Part shown: piece by piece, positions 6,953 through 15,584 of the stretch
How positions within the stretch are numbered: the stretch's first letter is position 1
How the letters are laid out: each line of letters begins with the position of its first letter
The notes under the pieces: generated by a model
The model's input: the letters and a program-made list of their open reading frames with translations, nothing else
Told to the model about the DNA's origin: nothing
The model's database searches: none
From: Promethearchaeota archaeon
Lineage (GTDB): Archaea; Asgardarchaeota; Lokiarchaeia; Sigynarchaeales; SOKP01
Assembly (NCBI GenBank): GCA_014730295.1
Contig: WJIN01000410.1
Location: 1 to 23,802 of the forward strand
Length of the DNA stretch: 23,802 bases
Direction of reading: 5' to 3'
Made by a program: the position numbers and the translations under genes

Positions 6953-9900
6953 ATGAGTGAAAATTTATCAAGTAGCGTGCTTGTGATAGGAGGCGGTATC
7001 GCAGGAATACAAACTAGTTTGGATTTAACTGATTTAGGATTCAAAGTTTATTTAGTGGAAAAGAAATCAACCATAGGTGGTGCGATGGCTCAGTTAGATA
7101 AAACATTTCCCACGTTGGATTGTAGTCTATGCATTCTTGCCCCTAAAATGGTTGAAGTATATAGAAATCCTAATATTGAATTATTGACTTATTCTGAAGT
7201 TAAAAAGATTGAAGGAGAAACTGGAAATTATAGTATAACGGTAGAAAAAAAACCACGATATATCAATGAAGATGTCTGTAAAGGATGCGGAGATTGTGCG
7301 ACGGTTTGTCCTGTACAAGGTTTACCTCATGCATTTGACTATAATCTAAAATCGCATGCCGCCGCCCATATATCGTTTCCTTCTGCAGTTCCACCAGTCT
7401 ATTTGATTGATGAGACGAAATGTCTAAAATTAAATTATGGTATTTGTGGATTATGTGAGCAGATGTGTAGCGCAGATGCAATTGATTTTTCTCAAAAAAA
7501 TGAATTTAAAAGCATAAATGTAGGAGCTATTGTCATTGCGACAGGTTGGGAACAGCAAATGCCTGACGTTTATGAAACCCTGGCTGGTGAATCTGTAAAT
7601 GTAGTTTCAAGTATGCAATTCGAGCGTCTTCTCTCAGCTAATGGTCCGACTGGGGGTGAATTAATCCGATTAGATGATAAAAAACACCCTCATAAGATCG
7701 CATTTCTTCAGTGTATTGGATCACGAGACTTTCATCATCCAGAATGTAAAAAGTATTGCTCTTCTATTTGCTGTATGGCAGCAGCAAAGCAAGCAATAGT
7801 TACTAAAGAACATGCTCCAGATACCGAATGTGTTATTTTTAATACAGAATTACGTGCTAAAGGTAAAAATTTTTATGAATTTATCGTTAAAAGCAAGGAG
7901 GAATACGGGGTAGAATATATAAATGGTACAGCTTCAATGGTTAAACAAAATCCAGAAAATGGGAAATTAACATTATTTTACGAAGATATTGAAAGAGGTA
8001 TAGTAGAGAGCGATGATTATGACATGGTTGTTTTAGCAAGCGCTCTCTTTCCCAACAAATCCTATTATGATTTGTTAAAATGGCTGGATGTTGATTATAA
8101 TGAATATGGGTTCATACACGAAGATTTTATTTCAAAATGTGAGGATAAAAATATTTTCTTTGCTGGATATGCCAAAAATCCTAAAGATATCCCTGTTTCA
8201 GTAGCTGAGGGAACAGCATGCGCTGCCAAGATAAGTGAAAAATTACATCCCGTTAGATTTAATAATATAAAAGAAGTAATTTATCCCCCAGAGATTCCCG
8301 TTGATGTAAATGATGAACCTAGAGTGGGGATTTTAATTTGTCAATGTGGTATTAATATCGGAGGTATTGTGGATACTACTGCTGTGGTGAATTATGTAGC
8401 AAACTTGCCCTATGTAGTACACGCCGAAGAAAATATGTATTCTTGCAGCTCAGATTCTCAAGAAAGAATAAAAGAGATGATAGAGGAGTATAATCTAAAT
8501 AGATTTATTGTAGCATCATGCACTCCTAGAACACATGAACCCTTGTTTAGAAATACCCTCAGAGAAGCGGGATTAAATCCATTTTTATTTGAGTTGGTAA
8601 ACATTAGAGACCAGAATTCTTGGGTTCACCAAAATCAACCAGAAAAAGCGACTAAAAAGGCTTGTGACTTAATTAGAATGTATCTTGGAAAAGTAGTAAA
8701 CCTTAATCCTCTTGAAAAAATTAAGGTGAAAGTGGAAAAATCAAGCCTTATCATTGGAGGAGGTGTTGCGGGAATCTATACAGCGCACAATTTAGCAAAT
8801 CAAGGATTTAATGTATATCTAGTTGAGCAAGCCTCCCATTTAGGAGGAAAATCACTAGATTTTATTGATTTATATGATCTCGAGGTTACTAAGAACGATA
8901 TTTTAGAATTGATTGAAGATTTAAAAAATAGGCCTAATGTTCAAATCATTACTAACTCAAACATAGTTGATGTAAATGGATATGTTGGAAATTATAAAGT
9001 GAAAACCAAAAACAATCAAAATAGTTCTGATGGAAAAGAGTTTATAGTTGGAACAATTATCGTAGCAACAGGTACAAAACAATCTGAAACAGATAGGTGG
9101 AAAGAAGTAATTCAAGACTATTCAGACCAAGTATTGACTCAAAATGAATTAGAAATCACAAAGAATGCAGATTTACCTGACTTTAATGATGCAACAATAA
9201 TATTATGTGTGGATCAAAGGAAAAATGAATTCAATAGTGGAGAAGCAATTAAAACATATTGTAGTAATGTTTGTTGTAAGGTGGCTTTAAAAAATATTGA
9301 AAAATTGCTTTCTATTAATCCAGATGCTAACATTCATGTGTTATATAGAGAATTACAATTCTCAGACCTAAACGCAGAAGGTTTGTGGCGTGAATTAAGG
9401 AAAAGGGTTTCGTTTGAAAGATATCAATCCATAAAGGATATCAAAATATCAGTTAACAATGGAGCATTTCATGTTGATTACAGAAATCTTGGAGCGAATT
9501 GTAATGTTGAGTATAACTCTGACTTATTAATTCTTGCTACTCCTGAAATACCTAGCAAAGGAACTGGAGAGTTAGCAAAGATGCTTAAGGTTCCAACCAC
9601 TAAAGATGGATTCTTCTTAGAGGCGCATGTAAAACTTCGCCCAGTAGATTTTGCTACAGATGGTATCTTTTTATGTGGAGATGCTCATTGGCCGAAAGGG
9701 ATTGATGAGGCAATTACACAGGCTTACGCGGCAGCTGGAAGAGCTGCCTCATTAATGGTCAAAGGAGAAGTAGAAACAGAAGGAATTACTTCTTATGTTA
9801 ACGAATCCAAATGTATTGGATGTGGAATATGCGCTGAAATATGTCCCTATAATGCAATTGAGATGAAAGGAGTGAATAAAAAAGTTGGTCTTTATGAAAT

Positions 9901-10075
9901 TTCTGAGAAAAAAGCCCATATCATTAGCGCGGTCTGTAAAGGATGCGGGGCATGTGCGGCAGAATGTCCTTTAGGCGCAATTAATCAGAGGCATTTCAGC
10001 AAATTCCAAATTAAAAAACAAATTGAATTGTTACCCGGTATTAATCTAGAATCATGTAAAATGCCAGAAAAGTGA
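6953..10075 (+). CDS. hdrA: Double-module HdrA-like flavin/iron-sulfur electron-bifurcation protein (BamE-like)
   Basis: At 1040 residues, this is a fusion of a truncated and a complete HdrA. Module 1 has an FAD Rossmann motif (VIGGGIAGIQ, 11-20) with an inserted ferredoxin region: Cys109, 112, 115 and 119, then Cys157, 165, 168 and 172. It also carries the HdrA-typical CIGSRDFHHPECKKYCSSIC (254-273). Module 2 begins with the HdrA N-terminal domain (about 457-582; Cys463, 465, 498 and 523, with CTPRTHEPLFR). A second FAD motif follows (IIGGGVAGIY, 600-609) without the inserted ferredoxin, then a C-terminal 2[4Fe-4S] ferredoxin (Cys954-964 and Cys995-1005). In HdrA proteins the flavin splits or joins electron pairs between a medium-potential donor and ferredoxin. 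Double HdrAs of this size are known as BamE of class II benzoyl-CoA reductase. No membrane segment. It is first in an operon, 7 bases before mvhD. Confidence 0.9.
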   Translation: MSENLSSSVLVIGGGIAGIQTSLDLTDLGFKVYLVEKKSTIGGAMAQLDKTFPTLDCSLCILAPKMVEVYRNPNIELLTYSEVKKIEGETGNYSITVEKKPRYINEDVCKGCGDCATVCPVQGLPHAFDYNLKSHAAAHISFPSAVPPVYLIDETKCLKLNYGICGLCEQMCSADAIDFSQKNEFKSINVGAIVIATGWEQQMPDVYETLAGESVNVVSSMQFERLLSANGPTGGELIRLDDKKHPHKIAFLQCIGSRDFHHPECKKYCSSICCMAAAKQAIVTKEHAPDTECVIFNTELRAKGKNFYEFIVKSKEEYGVEYINGTASMVKQNPENGKLTLFYEDIERGIVESDDYDMVVLASALFPNKSYYDLLKWLDVDYNEYGFIHEDFISKCEDKNIFFAGYAKNPKDIPVSVAEGTACAAKISEKLHPVRFNNIKEVIYPPEIPVDVNDEPRVGILICQCGINIGGIVDTTAVVNYVANLPYVVHAEENMYSCSSDSQERIKEMIEEYNLNRFIVASCTPRTHEPLFRNTLREAGLNPFLFELVNIRDQNSWVHQNQPEKATKKACDLIRMYLGKVVNLNPLEKIKVKVEKSSLIIGGGVAGIYTAHNLANQGFNVYLVEQASHLGGKSLDFIDLYDLEVTKNDILELIEDLKNRPNVQIITNSNIVDVNGYVGNYKVKTKNNQNSSDGKEFIVGTIIVATGTKQSETDRWKEVIQDYSDQVLTQNELEITKNADLPDFNDATIILCVDQRKNEFNSGEAIKTYCSNVCCKVALKNIEKLLSINPDANIHVLYRELQFSDLNAEGLWRELRKRVSFERYQSIKDIKISVNNGAFHVDYRNLGANCNVEYNSDLLILATPEIPSKGTGELAKMLKVPTTKDGFFLEAHVKLRPVDFATDGIFLCGDAHWPKGIDEAITQAYAAAGRAASLMVKGEVETEGITSYVNESKCIGCGICAEICPYNAIEMKGVNKKVGLYEISEKKAHIISAVCKGCGACAAECPLGAINQRHFSKFQIKKQIELLPGINLESCKMPEK

Positions 10076-10082
10076 AAAGACA

Positions 10083-10547
10083 ATGACTGAAACCAAATTA
10101 AAAAAGAACGAGGAATTTAATCCAGAAATATTGGTCTTTTGTTGTAATTGGTGTAGTTACGCGGGGGCGGATTTAGCAGGTGTTTCACGCTTCCAATATC
10201 CTCCGAGTGTGCGGATCGTCCGAGTAATGTGTTCTGGAAGAGTAGAACCATCATTTATTTTGGACGCATTTAAAAGCGGCATAGATGGGGTATTAGTAAC
10301 GGGATGTCACATCGGCGATTGTCATTATATTAGCGGAAATGAATTAACTAGAGAACGCATGGATCATATGAAAACTTTATTGAAAAAAGTTGGAATTGAG
10401 CCTACCCGATTCCGTTTGGAATGGATATCAGCAAGTGAGGGAAAACAATTTGCTGAATTAATTCGTGAATTTAATGATACCATTTTAAGCTTAGGACCAT
10501 CCCCATTTCCAAAAAAATTAGGCGAAATACAGTTAAAACAAGAATAG
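10083..10547 (+). CDS. mvhD: MvhD/BamF-like [2Fe-2S] electron-transfer subunit
   Basis: A 154-residue protein of the MvhD family (iron-sulfur subunit of F420-non-reducing hydrogenase). Conserved marks are FCCNWCSYAGADLAG (19-33; Cys20, 21 and 24), VRVMCSGRVEP (46-56; Cys50) and TGCHIGDCHY (73-82; Cys75 and 80). In known complexes MvhD binds a [2Fe-2S] cluster and passes electrons from a hydrogenase, formate dehydrogenase or F420 dehydrogenase module to HdrA. Some family members use selenocysteine at one of these Cys positions; here all are Cys codons and no in-frame TGA is needed. It lies 7 bases after hdrA and 11 before frhB, so translation is probably coupled. It most likely docks on the HdrA of the same operon. 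Confidence 0.92.
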   Translation: MTETKLKKNEEFNPEILVFCCNWCSYAGADLAGVSRFQYPPSVRIVRVMCSGRVEPSFILDAFKSGIDGVLVTGCHIGDCHYISGNELTRERMDHMKTLLKKVGIEPTRFRLEWISASEGKQFAELIREFNDTILSLGPSPFPKKLGEIQLKQE

Positions 10548-10554
10548 AGGGTGA
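10547..10554 (+). promoter_or_regulatory. Shine-Dalgarno of frhB
   Basis: GAGGGTGA overlaps the mvhD stop codon (TAG at 10545-10547) and ends 4 bases before the ATG at 10559. It fixes the frhB start and shows coupled translation. Confidence 0.6.
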
Positions 10555-10558
10555 AAAA

Positions 10559-11668
10559 ATGACAGAATCAATAAGTAAAAATGATAAAGAGGAAGTCAAA
10601 ACCTTTAAAGACTTGGAAAAAAAGGTAATTCTTGAGAATTTATGTTGCGCATGCGGAGCGTGTGTAGCATATTGCGAAAGTCAGAGTTTTGATGTTATTG
10701 AAATGGACCGCTATACTCCTAAATTCAAATCTAAAGAAAATGAAGATAATTGTACAGAATGCGGACTCTGTTATTATATTTGTCCTCAAAGCGGGACATT
10801 AGAAGATTTTGTTGCTCAGGATTTAGATATTGAAGATGAATTGGGTCATATAGCGGATATTTTAGCCGCAAAAACCACTAAAGAGACGATTGAGAAGGTC
10901 GGGCAAGATGGTGGTATCGTCACAACAATTTTATATTATTTATTTGAGAAAAACCTAATTGATGCTGCCGTGGTCTCCGAACATGACGAAGAGTTGCACA
11001 CGATACCGAAATTAATTTTCGATAAGGAAGATCTTCTGAAATCGGCAGGCACAAGGTATTCTATTTCAAGCCAAATTATACCCTTGAAGGATCTCTATAA
11101 CATTCCTCTGGAAATTCAAGAAGAGAAAGGTATCTATGATATCGATCAAATGCGAGTCGCTTTTGTGGGAACTCCATGTCAAGTAAAAGCCTTACGAAAG
11201 ATGCAATATCTCAATATTAAACCAGCTCACGTAATTAAATATGTTATTAGCCTATTCTGTTTTGAAAATTTTGATTATTCCACGCTTTATGAAACCATCG
11301 AGAAAAGTAAGGGGATTAAACCTTCTGATATGAAAAAAACCTTTATCAAGAAGAATTTTTACATTCAGAAAACGGACGATGAGACGATAGAGATCAGCAT
11401 CAAGGATTTGGATTCCGCTGTCCGATCCCATTGTAAAGTCTGTGATGATTTCACGGGACGATATTCGGATATCAGCGTCGGATCTACGGGTGCTCCCGAA
11501 GATTACTCAGTAATTATCACCAGGAATAATATCGGACAAAAATTGATCGATTCATTATTATCTCGGCACTATATCGACCAATATATTCATCCCAGAGATG
11601 AGGAATCTGCTTGGAAGGAAAATCGCAAAGATATCTTTAGAAAAATGATCTCAAGAAAGGCAAAATGA
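10559..11668 (+). CDS. frhB: FrhB/FdhB-type coenzyme F420 oxidoreductase subunit
   Basis: A 369-residue protein of the F420 hydrogenase/dehydrogenase beta-subunit family. The N-terminus carries two [4Fe-4S] motifs: CACGACVAYC (Cys29/30, 32, 35, 39) and CTECGLCYYIC (Cys65, 68, 71, 75). The core follows: GQDGGIVTTILYYL, SAGTRYSISSQ, VAFVGTPCQVKALRKM and HCKVCDDFTGRYSDISVGST. Family members bind FAD and exchange electrons with F420. Placed after HdrA and MvhD, it most likely feeds F420H2 electrons into, or takes them from, the bifurcating flavins, in place of the hydrogenase or formate dehydrogenase subunits of methanogens. F420 use is inferred; some FrhB homologues use other acceptors (for example sulfite or glutamate synthase relatives). 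It ends the tight three-gene operon. Confidence 0.9.
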   Translation: MTESISKNDKEEVKTFKDLEKKVILENLCCACGACVAYCESQSFDVIEMDRYTPKFKSKENEDNCTECGLCYYICPQSGTLEDFVAQDLDIEDELGHIADILAAKTTKETIEKVGQDGGIVTTILYYLFEKNLIDAAVVSEHDEELHTIPKLIFDKEDLLKSAGTRYSISSQIIPLKDLYNIPLEIQEEKGIYDIDQMRVAFVGTPCQVKALRKMQYLNIKPAHVIKYVISLFCFENFDYSTLYETIEKSKGIKPSDMKKTFIKKNFYIQKTDDETIEISIKDLDSAVRSHCKVCDDFTGRYSDISVGSTGAPEDYSVIITRNNIGQKLIDSLLSRHYIDQYIHPRDEESAWKENRKDIFRKMISRKAK

Positions 11669-11776
11669 TATTTTTATGCTCTCCCCATAATATTTAAACT
11701 CGTTTTCTTATATTTTCCTTAAAAGATATTTTTTCTTTAATTTGGATAAATTGGATATAGACAGTAGTGTTGATTC

Positions 11777-12589
11777 TTGATGAGAGAAGATATGGATAAG
11801 ATGGCTCTTGATGATAAAACGCACACAATCCCCTTTACGGCAAGACTAATGGCACATTATCGAGCTAGAGAATTAGAATTAGAACACCCATTGCTCATCG
11901 ATCCCTATGCTGAACGTTTAGCCGGAGATTTAACTACATATTTTCGAAATCACGGACGATATTTTCAGATGGATTACGGCATAGTGCGTTCTCATTATAT
12001 TGAGGAAGAGCTATTAAGATCATGGTGTCGCCAGAAAGACAAATCCCAAATCGTTCTTCTCGGAGCGGGTTTAGACACCAAAGCATTTCGGTTTGAACCT
12101 CTGAAGAAAAATAAACATCATCTATTTGAGATTGATCTCCCTTCAATAAATAATTATAAGAATGACTTATTAAAAGATGAGAAACCATTTTGCCCATTGA
12201 CACGAATATCAGGAGATTTTAATGCTCTGAATTGGATAGATAAACTCTTTGAAAGCGGATTTCAAAAAAAAATCCCAACCTTTTGGATCATGGAAGGCTT
12301 GGTCTATTATCTGCGAAAAGTGAAAGTGAGTACTCTTCTTAAAAAAATCAATGATTTCAGTGCTCATAAGAGTAAAATCTTTACGGATTTATGTATCCCA
12401 ATCTATGCAGAAATCCAAGTTGGGCCCTTCTCAAAGCATTTTAAATGGGGACTTGAAAAAGATAAAATTTACGAGTTTTTTGCTCAAACTGGATGGGATG
12501 TTGAGTGGGACTGGGCAGATAATTACGATCAAGGACGTGATGTCGGTCAGAAAGGTCTATATTTCATAGTTGGAGTCAAAAAGAGATAA
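11777..12589 (+). CDS. Leucine carboxyl methyltransferase-family (COG3315) O-methyltransferase
   Basis: A 270-residue SAM-dependent methyltransferase of the LCM/PPM family. Diagnostic segments are TIPFTARLMAHYRARE (17-32), HPLLIDPYAERLAG (37-50), the SAM-binding QIVLLGAGLDTKAFRF (91-106), LFEIDLPS, and FWIMEGLVYYL. Relatives methylate carboxyl groups or polyketide-type hydroxyls; the substrate here is unknown. The frame opens with TTG 11777, but ATG 11780 directly after it, or the ATGs at 11792 and 11801, are more likely starts; none has a strong ribosome-binding site. It lies 108 bases after frhB and 337 before the AOR gene, on the same strand, with its own A+T-rich promoter-like region (ATATTTAAA near 11690). 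It may therefore be unrelated to the redox genes on both sides. Confidence 0.85.
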   Translation: MMREDMDKMALDDKTHTIPFTARLMAHYRARELELEHPLLIDPYAERLAGDLTTYFRNHGRYFQMDYGIVRSHYIEEELLRSWCRQKDKSQIVLLGAGLDTKAFRFEPLKKNKHHLFEIDLPSINNYKNDLLKDEKPFCPLTRISGDFNALNWIDKLFESGFQKKIPTFWIMEGLVYYLRKVKVSTLLKKINDFSAHKSKIFTDLCIPIYAEIQVGPFSKHFKWGLEKDKIYEFFAQTGWDVEWDWADNYDQGRDVGQKGLYFIVGVKKR

Positions 12590-12926
12590 TTTTTTTATGC
12601 GATATATATATGTTAAAACCATAGTTTATCATTCTCGAGGGATTTCGTGAATAATTATTCTGAAATGAATGACCGTACATAACGATCTCTCAGCTCCTCC
12701 ATATATCAATATTAAATATCATTCTAATATTTTAATTAATATCTTTAAATATATCAAAATGTAATAATAACTCAACAGATATAAGAGAAAAGAATTACGC
12801 ACTATATAGGCAAGAAGGTTATATCAGTTAATAAATAAACTAATAAATTCCTATTCTCTTATATAAAATGAAGATATTCTATAATTAAATATACTATAAA
12901 CTACAAATAAATGTGAATATAGTAAT
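12590..12926. other. Gap before the AOR operon
   Basis: These 337 bases hold the T-rich end of the methyltransferase unit (a run of T at 12590-12597) and the AOR promoter at 12859-12867. No ORF or RNA gene is credible in between. Confidence 0.5.
12859..12867 (+). promoter_or_regulatory. TATA box of the AOR-ferredoxin operon
   Basis: TTATATAAA, the best TATA match in the gap. Transcription is expected near 12885-12892, leaving a leader of about 35-40 bases before the ATG at 12927. It implies independent transcription from the hdrA operon. Confidence 0.5.
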
Positions 12927-14867
12927 ATGACCGAAGCAAAAAAAACAGAAGTAACTATTCCAGAGGAAGTGGAAGGATATTCACAGATTCGATTAGACGT
13001 TGATTTGACCACAGGGAAGGTAACAGAAAGCAAATTATCCAATGAATTCGTTGCTAATTGGATTGGAGGTTATGGATTTGGAGCTAAAGTATTATGGGAT
13101 GAGTTGGAACCAGGAGTAGATCCATTAGGTCCCGATAATGTATTTGTTTGGGCTATTGGTCCGTTTCCAGGAACAATTTTGCCTACGAGTTCCAAATATG
13201 GAGTATTCGCAAAATCACCCTTAACCAATATGTTCGGAATGGCTATCTCTTCAGGTTCGGTGGGTGCGCAAGCAAGACGAGCCGGTGTTAATATGATAGT
13301 ATTTAAGGGAAAAGCGCCCGAGCCAACAGTATTTGTTGTTGACGATGATGATAGATATTGTATGCCCTGTGAAGATTTAGTTTGGGGAAAAGGATGTTGG
13401 GATACGGAAGAGATTCTTCGAGAAGAATTTCAAGATCATCGATTAGCTGTTATGGCAATTGGGCCAGCAGGAGAACGTATGAGCCATATGGCATGTATCA
13501 CGAATGATCGAAATAGACAGGCGGGAAGAACCGGTATGGGAGCTGTTATGGGTTCCAAGAATTTGAAGGCGGTTGCTTTTAGAGGAACTAAACCTATCGC
13601 TGTCGCAAAACCAAAAGAATTTTACCAATTAGCAAAGAAGCTTATTAAGGTTGCGAATGGGCCTGCTACTTCAAAATATCGAGATTTAGGAACTCCAGCA
13701 GGCTTAACCAGTTATAATAAATTGGGTATGATGCCCACTTACAATTACAGGGAAGGAACGTGGGATAAAATAACCAATGGTGAGTTTACGGGAGAAACTT
13801 TAAACGATGAATGGGTTGTAAAAAAGGTTGCCTGCTCGCAATGTTCCGTCGCGTGCGATCATTTAGCACGGGTACCACGAAGCCATCCGGATTATCCAAA
13901 TCTTGTCGCAAGTGTCGATATCGAGCTTTTATATGGATTCGGAACGGGAACGGGTTGTGCTGATTGGCCAACCGTATTTAAATGTATTACCTTATGTGAT
14001 GATTTAGGGATTGACGCGATCTCCGGAGGAGTCACCTCTGCGATGGCTTGCGAATTATATGAGGAGGGACTTATCACTAAGGATGATTTAGGATACGAAT
14101 TACCATTTGGATCCACGAAAAACTTAGCCAGATTTACCGAAGAGATGATCAGAGGAGAAGGATTCGCAGGGGAAATTTTCGGCGATGGTACTTTAATGGC
14201 GGGAAAACGATTAGAGGAAATGGGTCGAAAGAACGCCGGATATTATGGTATGCATATTAAAGGTTTAGAAATGCCCGCTTTTGACTTGCATGGAATGACT
14301 TCCTTTGCGGTTGGAGAGAGTGTATCTATTCGAGGAGCATGCCATCTGCGAAATGGTGCCTATGGACTAGACGCAAAAGGTAAGTTTGACCGATTTGCCT
14401 ATGATAAGCCAATTGAGCGAGGAAATGCGATTATTGAGGTGGAGGATATTTACGCAGTCATAGACTCCTATGTTATCTGCAAGTTTACCCGTGGAGTCTA
14501 TGAAGATGACGATGAAATGGCAAAAGTTTATGAACTGGTAACTGGAATTCCGCATGATGGAGCCTCAATGGCGAAACGTGGAGCAGCTATCGTGAATTTG
14601 TCCAAATGCTTCAATATTCGAGAAGGATGGACACGCGATGATGATCATCCTCCAGAGCGATTCTTCAAAGAAGCTCATACAAAAGGACCCGCAAAAGGAG
14701 TCACGCTAGAAGAAAAAGGATACCAAAAATTACTGAGCGGATATTATGAAGCCCGAGGGTGGGACCCTGAAACAGGAATCCCGACCGACGAAACCTTGAA
14801 AGATTTAGGATTGGATTATGTTATTGGAAATTTAGAGCCAGCAAAGAAAAAAGGAGGTAAGAAATAG
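12927..14867 (+). CDS. aor: Tungsten-dependent aldehyde:ferredoxin oxidoreductase-family enzyme (AOR/BamB-like)
   Basis: At 646 residues, this is full length for the family. Domain 1 has WIGGYGFGAKVLWDEL (45-60), GPFPGTILPTSSKYGVFAKS (78-97) and GRKNAGYY-type contacts later on. The bis-pterin binding stretch AIGPAGERMSHMACITNDRN (177-196) is followed by GRTGMGAVMGSKNLKA. The [4Fe-4S] ligands are Cys303, 306 and 310 (CSQCSVAC) plus Cys518 (VICKF). Around the metal pocket are DIELLYGFGTGTGCADW (331-347, Glu333, Cys344) and DDLGIDAISGG. Family enzymes oxidise aldehydes to acids with ferredoxin; the BamB branch instead reduces benzoyl-CoA when coupled to HdrA/MvhD modules. Which branch this is cannot be read by eye. 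No signal peptide. The ferredoxin gene follows after 3 bases. Its DNA is visibly richer in G+C than the flanks. Confidence 0.93.
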   Translation: MTEAKKTEVTIPEEVEGYSQIRLDVDLTTGKVTESKLSNEFVANWIGGYGFGAKVLWDELEPGVDPLGPDNVFVWAIGPFPGTILPTSSKYGVFAKSPLTNMFGMAISSGSVGAQARRAGVNMIVFKGKAPEPTVFVVDDDDRYCMPCEDLVWGKGCWDTEEILREEFQDHRLAVMAIGPAGERMSHMACITNDRNRQAGRTGMGAVMGSKNLKAVAFRGTKPIAVAKPKEFYQLAKKLIKVANGPATSKYRDLGTPAGLTSYNKLGMMPTYNYREGTWDKITNGEFTGETLNDEWVVKKVACSQCSVACDHLARVPRSHPDYPNLVASVDIELLYGFGTGTGCADWPTVFKCITLCDDLGIDAISGGVTSAMACELYEEGLITKDDLGYELPFGSTKNLARFTEEMIRGEGFAGEIFGDGTLMAGKRLEEMGRKNAGYYGMHIKGLEMPAFDLHGMTSFAVGESVSIRGACHLRNGAYGLDAKGKFDRFAYDKPIERGNAIIEVEDIYAVIDSYVICKFTRGVYEDDDEMAKVYELVTGIPHDGASMAKRGAAIVNLSKCFNIREGWTRDDDHPPERFFKEAHTKGPAKGVTLEEKGYQKLLSGYYEARGWDPETGIPTDETLKDLGLDYVIGNLEPAKKKGGKK

Positions 14868-14870
14868 ACG

Positions 14871-15434
14871 ATGTCAAAAGCTAGATCGAAGATTAAGAAG
14901 CGCGGCGGGAAGATGCATCAATTCATTATGGTTGACCCAGACCTCTGTACTGGCTGCGAGACATGTGAATCTGTCTGTAGTTTCGTGCACGAAGGAGTAT
15001 TTAATCCAATTAATGCCAGAATTCATCGTGTGCGTGTTGAGCCTGTATTCAATATCGCATTAGCGTGTCAAAAATGCGAGGATGCCCCTTGCGTTCGAAG
15101 TTGTCCTGAAAAAGCTTTAGAACGTGATGATGAGACCGGAAGCATCATCGTGGACGATGACAAGTGTAATGGGTGTGGATTTTGTATCCGAGCGTGCGAT
15201 TTCGGTGTGATTTCTTTAAATATTAATTCGCAAAAGGCACTAGTGTGCGATTTATGCGAAAATATGAAAGAAGAATTCATTGATCCCGAGGTTGGTGAAC
15301 CAGAGCCTCAATGTATAGAAGTCTGTCCAAAAGAAGCGATCTCCTTAAAGAATGTCGAGCAGATTGGTGAGGAAACCAGATTAGACGCTGTAAAACGCCT
15401 TTTTGGTGAACAACTCGAAGAATACGAAAGCTAA
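14871..15434 (+). CDS. 16-cysteine polyferredoxin partner of the AOR (BamC/DmsB-like)
   Basis: A 187-residue iron-sulfur protein with four Cys groups: CTGCETCESVC (26-36), CQKCEDAPCVRSC (66-78), CNGCGFCIRAC (99-109) and CDLCEN with CIEVC (126-152). This is enough for up to four [4Fe-4S] clusters, in the arrangement of HycB/DmsB-type subunits. It starts 3 bases after the AOR stop. AAAGGAGGT upstream (about 14850-14858) supports ATG 14871, though ATG 14913 (MHQFIMVDPD) is where the conserved part begins and is a possible alternative. Because AOR passes electrons to ferredoxin and BamC is the equivalent subunit of BamB, this protein is probably the wire between the tungsten enzyme and a partner such as the HdrA complex. 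That link is inferred from proximity. Confidence 0.9.
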   Translation: MSKARSKIKKRGGKMHQFIMVDPDLCTGCETCESVCSFVHEGVFNPINARIHRVRVEPVFNIALACQKCEDAPCVRSCPEKALERDDETGSIIVDDDKCNGCGFCIRACDFGVISLNINSQKALVCDLCENMKEEFIDPEVGEPEPQCIEVCPKEAISLKNVEQIGEETRLDAVKRLFGEQLEEYES

Positions 15435-15480
15435 TTTTTACCTATTTATTTCTTTTATTTTTCTATCATTTTTTCTTATC
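15435..15480 (+). terminator. T-rich end of the AOR operon
   Basis: Right after the stop codon come several T runs (TTTTTACC, TTTCTTTTATTTTTC, ATTTTTTC) with no hairpin, the usual look of archaeal intrinsic termination. Confidence 0.5.
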
Positions 15481-15584
15481 TATGAAACATAATTTATACT
15501 ATTCATTAATTTCTGACTAAATTTAAGAAAGGTAATAATATATGAAATAAAAAGAAAGAATTATTAGAGAGATTTAAGTTTAGT

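Noticed and set aside
10083..10547. Selenocysteine in the MvhD-like protein
   Set aside because: All conserved Cys positions are TGT or TGC codons and no internal TGA occurs.
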